Of a stretch of 64,000 nt of DNA, positions 52,178 through 60,715 are shown one piece after another; the first letter of the stretch is position 1; every line of letters starts with the position of its first letter. The stretch covers positions 248,001-312,000 of the forward strand of contig NZ_NNBK01000003.1 in the NCBI RefSeq assembly GCF_002803075.1, written 5' to 3'. Both the position numbers and the translations under genes were made by a program. This DNA comes from Streptomyces sp. CB01373 (GTDB lineage: Bacteria > Actinomycetota > Actinomycetes > Streptomycetales > Streptomycetaceae). The notes beneath the pieces are model-generated. The model searched no databases. It saw nothing but the letters and a program-made list of their open reading frames with translations, and had not been told where the DNA came from.

Positions 52178-52681
52178 ATGGCACGCTTCGTCCGCTGGTA
52201 CGGCTCCGGCCCCCTCCACCTTCTCGTCCTGATCGCCTCGTTCGCGATCACCGGCTACGCCATGGTGCGCCTGTTCGCCGTCCGCCCGCTCGAGGTCGCG
52301 ATCTGGTTCGTCGGCGCGGCGATCCTCCATGACTTGATCCTGCTGCCCCTGTACTCGCTCGCCGACCAGTCGGCCCACGCTGTCCTGCGGCATCGCGCGA
52401 CCCGCATGCCACAACCACCGTGGATCAACTACCTCCGCGTACCGACCTTTCTCTCCGGTGTGCTCCTGCTCGTCTGGTTCCCCCTCATCTTCGCCTTGTC
52501 GACCCCCTACCCGGGTGCCACCCGGTTGTCCATGGACGTCTACCTGGGCCGGTGGCTGGCCATCACCGCCGTGCTCTTCGCCGCCTCCGCCGTGGCCTTC
52601 GCTCTCAAGCTCCGCCGCGTCCGGCGGGCCGCCCGCGCCGACGAGGAACGACCCGCACCAGGTCGCGACGCTGCACCGTGA
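52178..52681 (+). CDS. Membrane partner of the molybdopterin enzyme
   Basis: The 167-residue protein starts at ATG 52178, two bases after the upstream stop. Four hydrophobic stretches (HLLVLIASFAITGYAMVRLF, LEVAIWFVGAAILHDLILLP, VPTFLSGVLLLVWFPLIFAL, RWLAITAVLFAASAVAFALK) suggest an integral membrane protein. No catalytic motif is seen. It may anchor or deliver electrons to the enzyme upstream. A related but truncated protein appears at 54200-54659. Confidence 0.75.
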   Translation: MARFVRWYGSGPLHLLVLIASFAITGYAMVRLFAVRPLEVAIWFVGAAILHDLILLPLYSLADQSAHAVLRHRATRMPQPPWINYLRVPTFLSGVLLLVWFPLIFALSTPYPGATRLSMDVYLGRWLAITAVLFAASAVAFALKLRRVRRAARADEERPAPGRDAAP

Positions 52682-53140
52682 CGACCGACGAGGACGGGGC
52701 GTCCTGCGCCGGGGGAGCCCCCTACGCACTCGCCCTGCGAACCCGCCACGGACCGGTGTATCCAAGCTTGGGAAACGGGCGCCGGATCCGGATGCCTGTG
52801 CATCGCTGGTACACGCAGCCCACCCTGGCCGACGAATCCGTACTCAATCGCTGTGTCGGCCCCGTTCTCGACATCGGCTGCGGACCTGGCCGGCTGTGCG
52901 CGGCACTCCTGAGTCGATGTGGCGCCCCGCGCGGTGGCCCATACCATCGCTCTCGGCGGAATCGCACTGTGCCGATCGGTGTTCGACCGGCTACCGGCCG
53001 AGGCGGCTGGCAGACCGTCCTGCTCATTGACACCCCCACATCGATATCGGCGGTGACCCGCATGCCCTGCTGTACCGCTGTATCCAGCTCACCGCCCCGA
53101 ACGCCGTCCAGGCAACGGCTGAACGAGCGAACCTGACAGC
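52678..53140 (+). pseudogene. Decayed methyltransferase
   Basis: The reading begins at GTG 52678, overlapping the upstream stop (GTGA). It contains CVGPVLDIGCGPGRLCAALL, GGWQTVLLIDT and a later piece, in shifted frame, resembling GGDPHALLYRC. This matches the intact methyltransferase at 58070-58942 (TGPVLDVGCGPGRLVAALAA, GRWGTVLLMDGNAGIGGDP). Frame changes near 52925 and 53010 and the loss of the C-terminus show decay. It may be an old duplicate of that gene. Confidence 0.75.
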
Positions 53141-53258
53141 CCTTCAATCTGCTCCGACCAACTGATCAGCACCTGCCGCACAGCGGGGCAACCTCACGTC
53201 ACGCAGCTGCAAGCCGGTACGGGCGGTCAGGTGCGTCCGCCTGGCATACGGTTCCAGC

Positions 53259-53852
53259 ATGAAGCGTCGATTCCTTGTCCCAGACGCGATTGCCGCGGCC
53301 GCGCTGCTGACGACCGCCGCGTGCTCGTCTTCCTCCGGGCACACCCAAGCAACGTCAGCCCCGTCCACCGCGGTCTCCCGGGCGACGGCGGTACCTACAG
53401 GTCCCTTCACCCTCGGCAGAGGCCAGGGTTTCGACGCGACAGGCGCGTTCCTCCCCCTGATGACCTGTGACAGCCCCCACGACTACTCCCCGGGGCTTAC
53501 GTTCGAGAACGTCCCCGCCGGTACCGCCGAACTCGCTCTGTCCATGGTCGACCTGGAGAACCAGAAGATCCACTGGCTGCAGGTCGGCCTTCCCGCGACA
53601 GCGTCGGGAACGCAGGCGCACACCCTGACGCCCGGTGCCCGGGAACTCCTGAACGACTTCGGCGAGGCGACGTACGACGGCCCCTGCCCGCCCGCCGGTC
53701 ACACGCACGAGTACCAGCTGACGCTGTACGCGCTCCGCAACCCCCTGCCGGCGTCCTTCGGCCAGAACACCTCGCCGAGCCAGACCCTAAAGGAACTAGG
53801 GAGTCAGGCCGTCGCCACCGCGGTGCTGGTCGCCCCCTACTCGCGGCACTGA
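53259..53852 (+). CDS. PEBP/YbhB-type lipoprotein
   Basis: The 197-residue protein starts at ATG 53259. The signal ends in a lipobox (ALLTTAAC, Cys22), so it is anchored outside the membrane. The mature part is a phosphatidylethanolamine-binding (YbhB/YbcL, Raf-kinase-inhibitor-like) domain: YSPGLTFENVPAGTAELALS, QKIHWLQVGLPATASGTQ, YDGPCPPAGHTHEYQLTLYA, LRNPLPASFG. Its ligand is unknown. Confidence 0.85.
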   Translation: MKRRFLVPDAIAAAALLTTAACSSSSGHTQATSAPSTAVSRATAVPTGPFTLGRGQGFDATGAFLPLMTCDSPHDYSPGLTFENVPAGTAELALSMVDLENQKIHWLQVGLPATASGTQAHTLTPGARELLNDFGEATYDGPCPPAGHTHEYQLTLYALRNPLPASFGQNTSPSQTLKELGSQAVATAVLVAPYSRH

Positions 53853-53874
53853 CGCAGCGGAGCCGCCAGGCCGG

Positions 53875-54135
53875 GGGCAGCCCGGGCGTGCTCGATCATC
53901 GTCGCCGCCCCGGCGCTGCACGTCGAACTCGGCCGTCACAGCCGTACCCGGTTCACCACCCCGGACCTGGTCGCCTACGCCGAGAGCTTCGGCGCCCGCG
54001 GCTACGCGGTCGAGGCCGACCAGCTGCTGCCCGCGCTGCGCCGCGCCTTGGACGACGACGCCGTCTCCGTCATTGCCCGCCCCGTCTACTACTCCGAGAG
54101 CCTGCGCCTGACCGGCAAACCGGGCGGTCTGCGCG
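53875..54135 (+). pseudogene. Acetolactate synthase C-terminal fragment
   Basis: The + strand reading ELGRHSRTRFTTPDLVAYAE, SFGARGYAVEADQLLPALRR, ALDDDAVSVIARPVYYSESL, RLTGKPGG is the last block of thiamine-diphosphate acetolactate synthases (the AlsS type has NPDLV.YAESFGAKGY and VIDCPVDYSENL). The upstream 450 residues are absent. It is a gene tail, like the fragments at 420-715 and 3714-3776. Confidence 0.7.
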
Positions 54136-54199
54136 GGCCGTTCCGATCGCCCTCGCCTCCGACGCCAGGGGCCGGACCACATCCCTCTTGCCGGAGCGC

Positions 54200-54659
54200 T
54201 CCGGCACTCCCGGTCGGCGTCTCCCTGCTGCTGGACGTGCGCGACCCGCCGGGTGTCCTGGTCTGGCTGGGCGGGGCGGTGGTACTGCACGACGCACTGA
54301 TCGCCCCGCTGGTGCTGCTCATCGGGTGGGTGCTGGTCCGTGGCGGGGTGCGTGGGACGGTCCGCGGGGCACTGCTGGTGGCGGGCGCTCTGACGGCGGT
54401 CGCCCTGCCGGTGCTCCTTCGCCCGGGGAAGCCCGCCAACTCCTCGGTCCTGCCGCTGGACTACCCGGGCAACTGGCTGCTCACGATGGTGGCGGTGGCG
54501 ATGGTCACGGCCCTCCGGCCGGCCGCGCGGAGAACCCGCCGCAGCCGACAGCGGCCACCTTCGCAAGGCCCCGTCCACGCTCTGGCGTCGGGCCGTCTCA
54601 CGGGTGTCTTACGCACCTGCGGAAGTGGCCGTGTCGGGCTGGGCGGGCTCATGCGGTAG
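54200..54659 (+). pseudogene. N-terminally truncated membrane protein
   Basis: From about 54200 the + strand encodes membrane-protein sequence with good codon use: VRDPPGVLVWLGGAVVLHDA, LIAPLVLLIGWVLVRGGVRG, ALLVAGALTAVALPVLLRPG, NSSVLPLDYPGNWLLTMVAV. It resembles the C-terminal 110 residues of the protein family at 52178-52681 in layout (WFVGAAILHDLILLPLY). It begins abruptly after acetolactate synthase sequence with no ribosome site, so it has lost its start. Confidence 0.55.
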
Positions 54660-54734
54660 CGCCCTGCGAACCCTTCGGACGACGACACTCGCCGTGGTGG
54701 GGACGCATCCGTACTGTCCGACGGCGGCGCCGGC

Positions 54735-55246
54735 CGCTCACTGGGCCGGTGTGCACGTCGTCCTGCTGCCGGTCCTCCTCCTGGTCCTTGGACTGCTGGT
54801 GCCGCTTGTGGGGCAGGCCGGGCCGCGACGCCGAAGGTGCCCTGACCGTACTTGCCTGGGCGGGCTGCTTCTGCAGCGCCGTCTGCTGCACCGGGCTGGA
54901 CCCGGTGGCGGGCATCTCCGCCGGGACGGCCGCGGGCGGCCATGTGCACGGGGTGGTGGGGCGGTTGTTTGCGGCCGGCGACAGGATGGGCCGGGCAGGG
55001 GTGTACGCGCTGACGGTCGCCGCCCTCGCCACCTGTGCCGTTCTTCTACGGCGGCACGGTCTGCGGGCGCCGCCCGGTGCCGCCGTGGTGTCGGCGGCGT
55101 GCTGGTCGTTCGTCGACAGCCACATGCTCTGGCCGCGGGGCGTGTCGATCATGCTCGGCTTCGCCGTGGGTCACGGCTTGCCGGCGCCGGCTGCCTCACA
55201 ACCCGACGACGCCCGGTCTGCGGCGGGAGGGCTTACGAACCCCTGA
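54735..55246 (+). pseudogene. Decayed DUF998-like membrane protein
   Basis: One frame reads HWAGVHVVLLPVLLLVLGLL, then another continues LTVLAWAGCFCSAVCCTGLD, PVAGISAGTAAGGHVHGVVG, YALTVAALATCAVLLRRHGL and LGFAVGHGLPAPAASQP. The TDP/LDP..GHVHG phrase recalls DUF998 membrane proteins. The change of frame near 54815 means no complete protein is made. The family call is tentative. Confidence 0.4.
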
Positions 55247-55299
55247 CGTTCCGGCGCCGTACGGTCGCCGGGAGGGTCCGTGGCCGTACGGTCGGTGGC

Positions 55300-56352
55300 A
55301 TGTTGATCCTGGTCACCGGAGGCGCGGGCTTCATCGGCTCGCACGTCGTCACCGCCCTCACCGGCGCCGGGCACGGCGTGCGCGTGCTCGATGCGCTGTT
55401 GCCCGCCGCGCACCGCACGTCCCCGCCCATCCCCGACGGGGTGGACTGGAAGCACGCGGACGTGCGCGACGCGGCGGCTGTGGCCGAGGCCCTCCAGGGT
55501 GTGGACGTCGTCTGTCATCAGGCGGCGATGGTCGGGCTCGGCAAGGACTTCGGCGACGCTCCAGCGTACGTGGGCTGCAACGACCTGGGCACTGCGGTGC
55601 TGCTGGCCGGCATGGCCGAGGCCGGGGTGCGTCGTCTGGTGCTGGCGAGTTCGATGGTGGTCTACGGAGAGGGCCGCTACGAGTGCCCGTCGCACGGCGT
55701 CGTACGGCCGGGGCCGCGCAAGGTGGCAGACCTCGAAGCGGGCCGCTTCGATCCGTCCTGCCCGAGGTGCGGTGAGCCGCTCGCCCCCGGCCTGGTGGCC
55801 GAGGACGCCCCGCTTGATCCACGCAACGTCTACGCCGCCACCAAGCTCGCGCAAGAGCACCTGGCCTGCGCGTGGGCGCGCGCCGTCGGCGGGCGGGTGG
55901 CCGCGCTGCGCTATCACAACGTGTACGGGCCCGGGATGCCGCGTGACACCCCGTACGCGGGCGTCGCGTCACTGTTCCGGTCCGCGCTGGAGCGCGGTGA
56001 GGCACCGCGCGTGTTCGAGGACGGCGGCCAGCGGCGGGACTTCGTCCATGTACGGGACGTGTCCGGGGCCAACCTCGCGGCCCTGGACGGTCTGCCCGGT
56101 CTGCCGGAGGGGACCGCGCGGGCGTACAACGTCGGCAGCGGTGAGCCGCACACAGTGGGGGAGACGGCCGCCGTCCTGGCCGAGGCGCGCGGCGGGCGGG
56201 CGCCGGTGGTCACGGGCGAGTACCGGCTCGGCGACGTCCGCCACATCACCGCCTCGTCACGCAGTCTGCGAGACGAACTGGACTGGAAGCCGCGGGTCGC
56301 CTTCGTGGACGGAATGACGGAGTTCGCGACGGCCCCGCTGCGAGCCGGCTGA
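55300..56352 (+). CDS. NAD-dependent epimerase/dehydratase
   Basis: The 350-residue protein is a short-chain, extended-SDR enzyme starting at ATG 55300. The Rossmann motif is LVTGGAGFIGSHVVTALTGA, and the catalytic Ser-Tyr-Lys triad is read from LVLASSMVVYGEGRYECPSH and DPRNVYAATKLAQEHLACAW. A central insert (PSCPRCGEPL) carries a Cys pair. It likely converts a nucleotide sugar. It begins the glycan-type cluster, and a decayed copy of its 3' end lies at 420-715. A truncated response regulator gene abuts its 3' end on the other strand. Confidence 0.9.
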   Translation: MLILVTGGAGFIGSHVVTALTGAGHGVRVLDALLPAAHRTSPPIPDGVDWKHADVRDAAAVAEALQGVDVVCHQAAMVGLGKDFGDAPAYVGCNDLGTAVLLAGMAEAGVRRLVLASSMVVYGEGRYECPSHGVVRPGPRKVADLEAGRFDPSCPRCGEPLAPGLVAEDAPLDPRNVYAATKLAQEHLACAWARAVGGRVAALRYHNVYGPGMPRDTPYAGVASLFRSALERGEAPRVFEDGGQRRDFVHVRDVSGANLAALDGLPGLPEGTARAYNVGSGEPHTVGETAAVLAEARGGRAPVVTGEYRLGDVRHITASSRSLRDELDWKPRVAFVDGMTEFATAPLRAG

Positions 56353-56369
56353 ACGTCTCCCATCGGCCG

Positions 56370-56578
56370 GCCCCGCGGATGCGGCGGCAGACCTCAAGCC
56401 CGTCCATGCCGGGCAGCATCGGGTCCAGCACCACAAGGTCGGGTGGCTCGGCGGCGGCGCCCGCCACGGCGGCGGGTCCGTCGCCGGCCACGTCGACGGC
56501 GAAGCCCGCCCGGTCCAGGTAGCCGGCGACGACCTCGGAGACGGTGGGGTCGTCGTCCACGACGAGTACGCGTTTCAC
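56370..56578 (-). pseudogene. Truncated response regulator receiver domain
   Basis: Leftward from GTG 56578 the reading is VKRVLVVDDDPTVSEVVAGY, LDRAGFAVDVAGDGPAAVAG, DLVVLDPMLPGMDGLEVCRR. It has the acidic pair, the phosphorylatable Asp and the PxxPG loop of an OmpR-type receiver. After IRGAG it turns into sequence antisense to the epimerase tail, so alpha-4 to beta-5 and the DNA-binding domain are missing. It is a gene cut off during the rearrangement that placed the epimerase here. Confidence 0.8.
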
Positions 56579-56691
56579 GCCACCGAGTCTCGCACCGGCT
56601 TTCGGCCGTCGGCGGGAGCGGCGGTGGACGTCAGCGATCCGTAAGATCACTGAATCCTTTTTGTCCGTTCTCTCCCCCTAGGGTGAGTGGG

Positions 56692-57420
56692 GTGATCGAG
56701 ACATCCCCCTCTACGCCTGCTCCTGTGGACGTGGTGCTGCCCTGCCTCGACGAGGCCGAGGCCCTGCCGTGGGTGCTGGACCGCGTCCCCTCGGGCTGGC
56801 GCGCGATCGTCGTCGACAACGGCTCCACCGATGGCTCGGCGGACATCGCCCGCGCCCTCGGGGCGCATGTGGTCCACGAGCCGCACCGCGGCTTCGGCGC
56901 CGCCTGCCACGCGGGCCTTGCCGCCGCCACGGCCGACGTCGTCTGCTTCTGCGACTGCGACGCCTCCCTCGACCCGGCGCTTCTCCCCGCCGTCGCCGGG
57001 CCCGTTCTCGACGGCTCCGCCGACCTCGTACTGGGCCGCCGCAGGCCCGTCACGCGCCGTGCCTGGCCCCTGCATGCCCGCCTGGCCAATGTGGAGCTGG
57101 CACGCCTGATCCGCCGGCGCACCGGACTGCGGCTGCACGACCTGGGCCCGATGCGCGCCGCCCGCCGCGAGTCCCTGCTCGCCCTGGGCCTGACCGACCG
57201 GCGCTCCGGCTACCCACTGCAGATGGTGGTCCGCGCCGCCGACGCGGGCTGGCGGGTGGAGGAGACGGATGTGCCGTACCGGCCCCGCACGGGCCGCTCG
57301 AAGGTCACCGGCACCTGGCGTGGTACCTGGCAGGCCGTACGGGACATGCGCGCCGTCCTCGCCGAGCGTCCCGCCGCCGACCCGGTGTCCGCGGTGACCA
57401 CCCGGGGAACCGGGCGATGA
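56692..57420 (+). CDS. Family 2 glycosyltransferase
   Basis: The protein has about 242 residues from GTG 56692; GTG 56683 is an alternative. There is no normal ribosome site, but taggg(t) at 56680-56685 could be a -10 with a start close to the GTG, as in leaderless mRNAs. It is a GT-A fold enzyme: VDVVLPCLDEAEALPWVLDR, AIVVDNGSTDGSADIARALG, the acidic DxD-like VVCFCDCDASLDP and YRPRTGRSKVTGTWRGTWQA. No membrane helix is seen. It is the first of four overlapping genes. Confidence 0.85.
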   Translation: MIETSPSTPAPVDVVLPCLDEAEALPWVLDRVPSGWRAIVVDNGSTDGSADIARALGAHVVHEPHRGFGAACHAGLAAATADVVCFCDCDASLDPALLPAVAGPVLDGSADLVLGRRRPVTRRAWPLHARLANVELARLIRRRTGLRLHDLGPMRAARRESLLALGLTDRRSGYPLQMVVRAADAGWRVEETDVPYRPRTGRSKVTGTWRGTWQAVRDMRAVLAERPAADPVSAVTTRGTGR

Positions 57421-58073
57421 GCGCCCGGCTCCCGGTCACAGGGCCGGCCACGCTGCTGGTCATCGCCAAGGAACCCGTGCCGGGGCGGGTCAAGACGCGG
57501 CTCATCCCGCCCTACACGCCCCAGGAGGCGGCCGCTCTGGCCGAGGCCGCCCTCGCCGACACCCTGCACACGGTGCTCAAGGTCCCCGCCCGGCGCCGCG
57601 TCCTCGTTCTCGACGGTGCTCCCGGTCCCTGGTTGCCGCCCGGCTTCGACATCGTGCCCCAAGAGACCGGCGGCCTGGACGAGCGGATCGCGGCCGCCTT
57701 CGGCCACTGCGACCACGGACCGGCCCTCCTGATCGGCATGGACACCCCCCAACTGACCACGGACCTTCTCGGGGACATCGGATGCGAGGGCCACGACGCC
57801 TGGTTCGGGCCGGCCGCGGACGGTGGGTTCTGGGCGCTGGGTTTCGCCGACCCGGCGCGCGCCGCGGCTCTCGTACGGGGCGTGCCGATGTCCACCGACC
57901 GCACCGGGTCGACGCAGCGGTGCCGACTCGTCGAGGCGGGGCTGAGCGTGAGCGACCTGCCGGAGCTGCGCGATGTGGACACCGCCACCGACGCCGTCGC
58001 GGTCGCCGCTTGCTGCCCGCCCGGCTCGCGTTTCGCCGCCACGGTGAACTCGTACGCGGAGGCCGGTCGGTGA
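57417..58073 (+). CDS. TIGR04282/CofC-like nucleotidyl- or glycosyl-transferase
   Basis: The 218-residue protein starts at ATG 57417, whose ATGA overlaps the upstream stop. It is a GT-A-like protein of the DUF2064/TIGR04282 group: LLVIAKEPVPGRVKTRLIPP, PQEAAALAEAALADTLHTVL, LLIGMDTPQLTTDLLGDIGC and DAWFGPAADGGFWALGFADP. Such proteins appear with family 2 glycosyltransferases in sugar-modification clusters and may activate a sugar or an alcohol. Exact substrate unknown. Confidence 0.8.
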   Translation: MSARLPVTGPATLLVIAKEPVPGRVKTRLIPPYTPQEAAALAEAALADTLHTVLKVPARRRVLVLDGAPGPWLPPGFDIVPQETGGLDERIAAAFGHCDHGPALLIGMDTPQLTTDLLGDIGCEGHDAWFGPAADGGFWALGFADPARAAALVRGVPMSTDRTGSTQRCRLVEAGLSVSDLPELRDVDTATDAVAVAACCPPGSRFAATVNSYAEAGR

Positions 58074-58942
58074 GCGGCAGGGCGAGCGGTACGGACCCTG
58101 CCCTCACCGAGTGGACGACGCAGACCGCGGCCCGACAGCATCCGCAGACCGTGGCGGCGTGGCCTGCCCGGCTCCCTGCGCAGTCGTATCCCTCGGATCG
58201 GCCTGGTGCGGCGGAACCGGGCGAGGCGTGGACGGACCACCCCTACGCCGACGCCCTGCGCACCGGACGCGGCCCGCTCTTCCTGCGCCGCCTGTCGCCA
58301 CCGGCCCATGCCGACGGCGCCGGAGGAGAAGGGGAACTGCTGCGGCTGGACGTAGAGCGCTGGTGCGCTGCCCCCGACGCCGCCGACACCGGCGTTCTGC
58401 ACCGTTGCACCGGCCCCGTTCTCGACGTCGGCTGTGGGCCGGGACGTCTGGTGGCGGCGCTGGCTGCCGGGGGCGTGCGGGCGCTCGGCGTGGACGTCAG
58501 CCCGTCCGCGGTGGCCCGTACCCGACAGCGCGGGGGTGCCGCCGTGCGCCGGTCCGTGTTCGACCGCCTGCCGGGGGAAGGCCGCTGGGGCACCGTCTTG
58601 TTGATGGACGGCAACGCCGGCATCGGCGGCGACCCGGTCGCCCTCCTGGTCCGCCTCCGCGCCGTGGTCCCGCCCGGCGGGCGCCTGCTCGCGGAGGCCG
58701 CTCCGCACGACGTGGACGAGCGCCTCACCGTCCGGGTCGAGGACGCCCACGGCCGGCACGGCCGCCCCTTCCCCTGGGCCCGCGTCGGCACCACCGCCCT
58801 GCTGCGTGCAGCCGAGGCCGCGGGTTGGATCCTGACCGGCCGGTGGACGGCCGAGGGCCGCCCGTTCGTGGAACTGCACCGCCCGCAGCCGGGGCGTCAC
58901 GGCGGGCACGCCACGGCTGCGGGAAGGCCCGAACGCCCATGA
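58070..58942 (+). CDS. Methyltransferase of the glycan cluster
   Basis: The 290-residue protein starts at GTG 58070, whose GTGA overlaps the upstream stop. The first 100 residues are proline- and charge-rich. The catalytic part has motif I TGPVLDVGCGPGRLVAALAA, the acidic end VRALGVDVSPSAVARTRQRG, WGTVLLMDGNAGIGGDPVAL and the motif III-like PGGRLLAEAAPHDVDER. It would methylate a sugar or lipid in the pathway. A decayed second copy is at 52678-53140. Confidence 0.85.
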   Translation: MSGRASGTDPALTEWTTQTAARQHPQTVAAWPARLPAQSYPSDRPGAAEPGEAWTDHPYADALRTGRGPLFLRRLSPPAHADGAGGEGELLRLDVERWCAAPDAADTGVLHRCTGPVLDVGCGPGRLVAALAAGGVRALGVDVSPSAVARTRQRGGAAVRRSVFDRLPGEGRWGTVLLMDGNAGIGGDPVALLVRLRAVVPPGGRLLAEAAPHDVDERLTVRVEDAHGRHGRPFPWARVGTTALLRAAEAAGWILTGRWTAEGRPFVELHRPQPGRHGGHATAAGRPERP

Positions 58943-60405
58943 GTGACACCGCCGCCTCGCAGCATCGATCTCCCGAGCCGACGCCCGGTCAGCCTGCCGC
59001 ACCCATGAACCACCCCTCGGCCCGTATCAGCATCATCGTCACCGCGGTCCTCCTGGCCGCACTCACCGCCGTCGTCTTCGACACTGTTCGCGCGGGCGAC
59101 ACCCAGAGCAACCCCGGCCGGCTGCTGACCGGATACGCCGTCGCCTGGGCGCTGTTCGCCGCCGCGGTGTGGGCCGTGCGCAAGGCCCCGGTGCGAGCCG
59201 CGACCGGACTGGTCCTGGCCGGTGCGGCCGCCGTGGCGCTGGCCGCGCTCGCCGCACCGCCCCGCACCAGCAACGACATGTACCGCTACGCCTGGGACGG
59301 CCGTGTCCAAGCCGCCGGGATCTCCCCGTACGCCCACCCGCCCGCCGCACCCGAACTCGCCAAGCTGCGCGACCAGTGGCTGTTCCCCACCAAAGGCTCC
59401 TGCCAGGCCTGGGGACTGACCCGTACGGACAGCGGTCTGTGCGTCCGCATCAACCGCCCCACCGTCCCCACCATCTACCCGCCCGTCGCCGAGGGCTGGT
59501 TCTTCGCCGTCCACGTCCTCTCACCACCTGACAGCCGCCACAAGCCACTCCAAGCAGGCGGCGCCGTCCTGGCGTTCGGCACCACCGTCGCCCTGCTCAC
59601 CGTGGGCCGCCGACGCGGCGCCCCGCGCCGGGCCCCGGCCCGCACCGCCCTGTGGGGGTGGTGTCCGGCCGTCCCGTTCGAAGCGGTCAACAACGCCCAC
59701 ATCGACACCCTCGGCGTCCTGCTCACCGTGCTCGCCCTCGGCACCGCCACCGCCGGGGCCCGCCGCGGCGCACTCCTCGGCGCCGCGATCGCCGTGAAAC
59801 TGCTGCCGGTTCTGGCCTTGCCCGGCGCTCTGTCCGGGCAACGCAGCCCGGCGCGAGTGCTGCGCGTGGTGTCAGCTGTGCTCGCCGTAGTCGTGCTTGT
59901 CTACCTGCCCTACGTCATCGCCTCCGGCGCGGGCGTCCTGGGCTACCTGCCGGGCTACCTCCAGGAGGAGGGCTACGAACCCGGGGACGTGCACCGTTTC
60001 GCCCTGCTGCGGCTGCTGCTGCCGGACGCCGCCGCAGAAGTGACCGTCATCGTGCTGCTCGCACTGACGGCCCTCTACGTGTGGTGGCGCGGCGACCCGG
60101 CCCGCCCCTGGCGCGGTGCCCTTCTACTGACCGGCACGGCCTTGCTGCTGGTCTCACCCAACTACCCCTGGTACTCACTGATCGTCGTCGGTCTCGCCGC
60201 CCTCGACGGCCGCTGGGAGTGGCTGACCGTCACCGTCGCCGGCACCGTCCTCTACCTCGGCGGCCGACCGCTGCCCGGCTTCCCCCTCCAGGCGTGGGCG
60301 TACGGCACGGCCGCCGTGTGCGTCGCGCTCGGCGCCTGCCTGCGCGCCGCTCCGGCACGGCACCTTCTGGACCGACGCCGCGGCCGGCGCCGGCCCCGCA
60401 CCTGA
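58939..60405 (+). CDS. GT87-like membrane mannosyltransferase
   Basis: The 488-residue protein starts at ATG 58939, overlapping the upstream stop by four bases. It has about ten transmembrane helices (ISIIVTAVLLAALTAVVF, LLTGYAVAWALFAAAVWAVR, RVVSAVLAVVVLVYLPYVIA). The acidic/aromatic loop after the second helix (TSNDMYRYAWDGRVQAAGIS) and the conserved PYAHPPAAPELA block are typical of DUF2029/GT87 mannosyltransferases, which use polyprenyl-phosphate mannose on the outer face. It ends the cluster; no terminator was recognised. Confidence 0.85.
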   Translation: MSDTAASQHRSPEPTPGQPAAPMNHPSARISIIVTAVLLAALTAVVFDTVRAGDTQSNPGRLLTGYAVAWALFAAAVWAVRKAPVRAATGLVLAGAAAVALAALAAPPRTSNDMYRYAWDGRVQAAGISPYAHPPAAPELAKLRDQWLFPTKGSCQAWGLTRTDSGLCVRINRPTVPTIYPPVAEGWFFAVHVLSPPDSRHKPLQAGGAVLAFGTTVALLTVGRRRGAPRRAPARTALWGWCPAVPFEAVNNAHIDTLGVLLTVLALGTATAGARRGALLGAAIAVKLLPVLALPGALSGQRSPARVLRVVSAVLAVVVLVYLPYVIASGAGVLGYLPGYLQEEGYEPGDVHRFALLRLLLPDAAAEVTVIVLLALTALYVWWRGDPARPWRGALLLTGTALLLVSPNYPWYSLIVVGLAALDGRWEWLTVTVAGTVLYLGGRPLPGFPLQAWAYGTAAVCVALGACLRAAPARHLLDRRRGRRRPRT

Positions 60406-60715
60406 CGCGGATCGAGGACGCCTACCGGGGCCCCGGAGCCGCCCGCCGCGGACACACAGCGCCGACTCGGCGTCGACGACCCGGCCCACCGGCCACCGTG
60501 GTACGGCGCGTGGGGCGCAGATTCGGGCCGCCGATCTTGTCCGGCACCACGGCATCAGCGCTGTCGTTCCTTGGCTGAATTCGAGGCAGCCACGACAGTA
60601 CGGCCGATGTCCGGCCGCACCAAGTGAACCGGTGAGGGACAACGCCGGGTGACGGAGAAGTTGGTGGACGTGAACTTGTGGGCTGAGGCGGCGGTTCACG
60701 GGTCTGTCGTATGTA
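60406..60715. other. 310-base intergenic region, no gene seen
   Basis: This lies between the convergent ends of the mannosyltransferase and the SWIM gene. It has no open frame with good codon use and no clear terminator hairpin. Confidence 0.5.
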
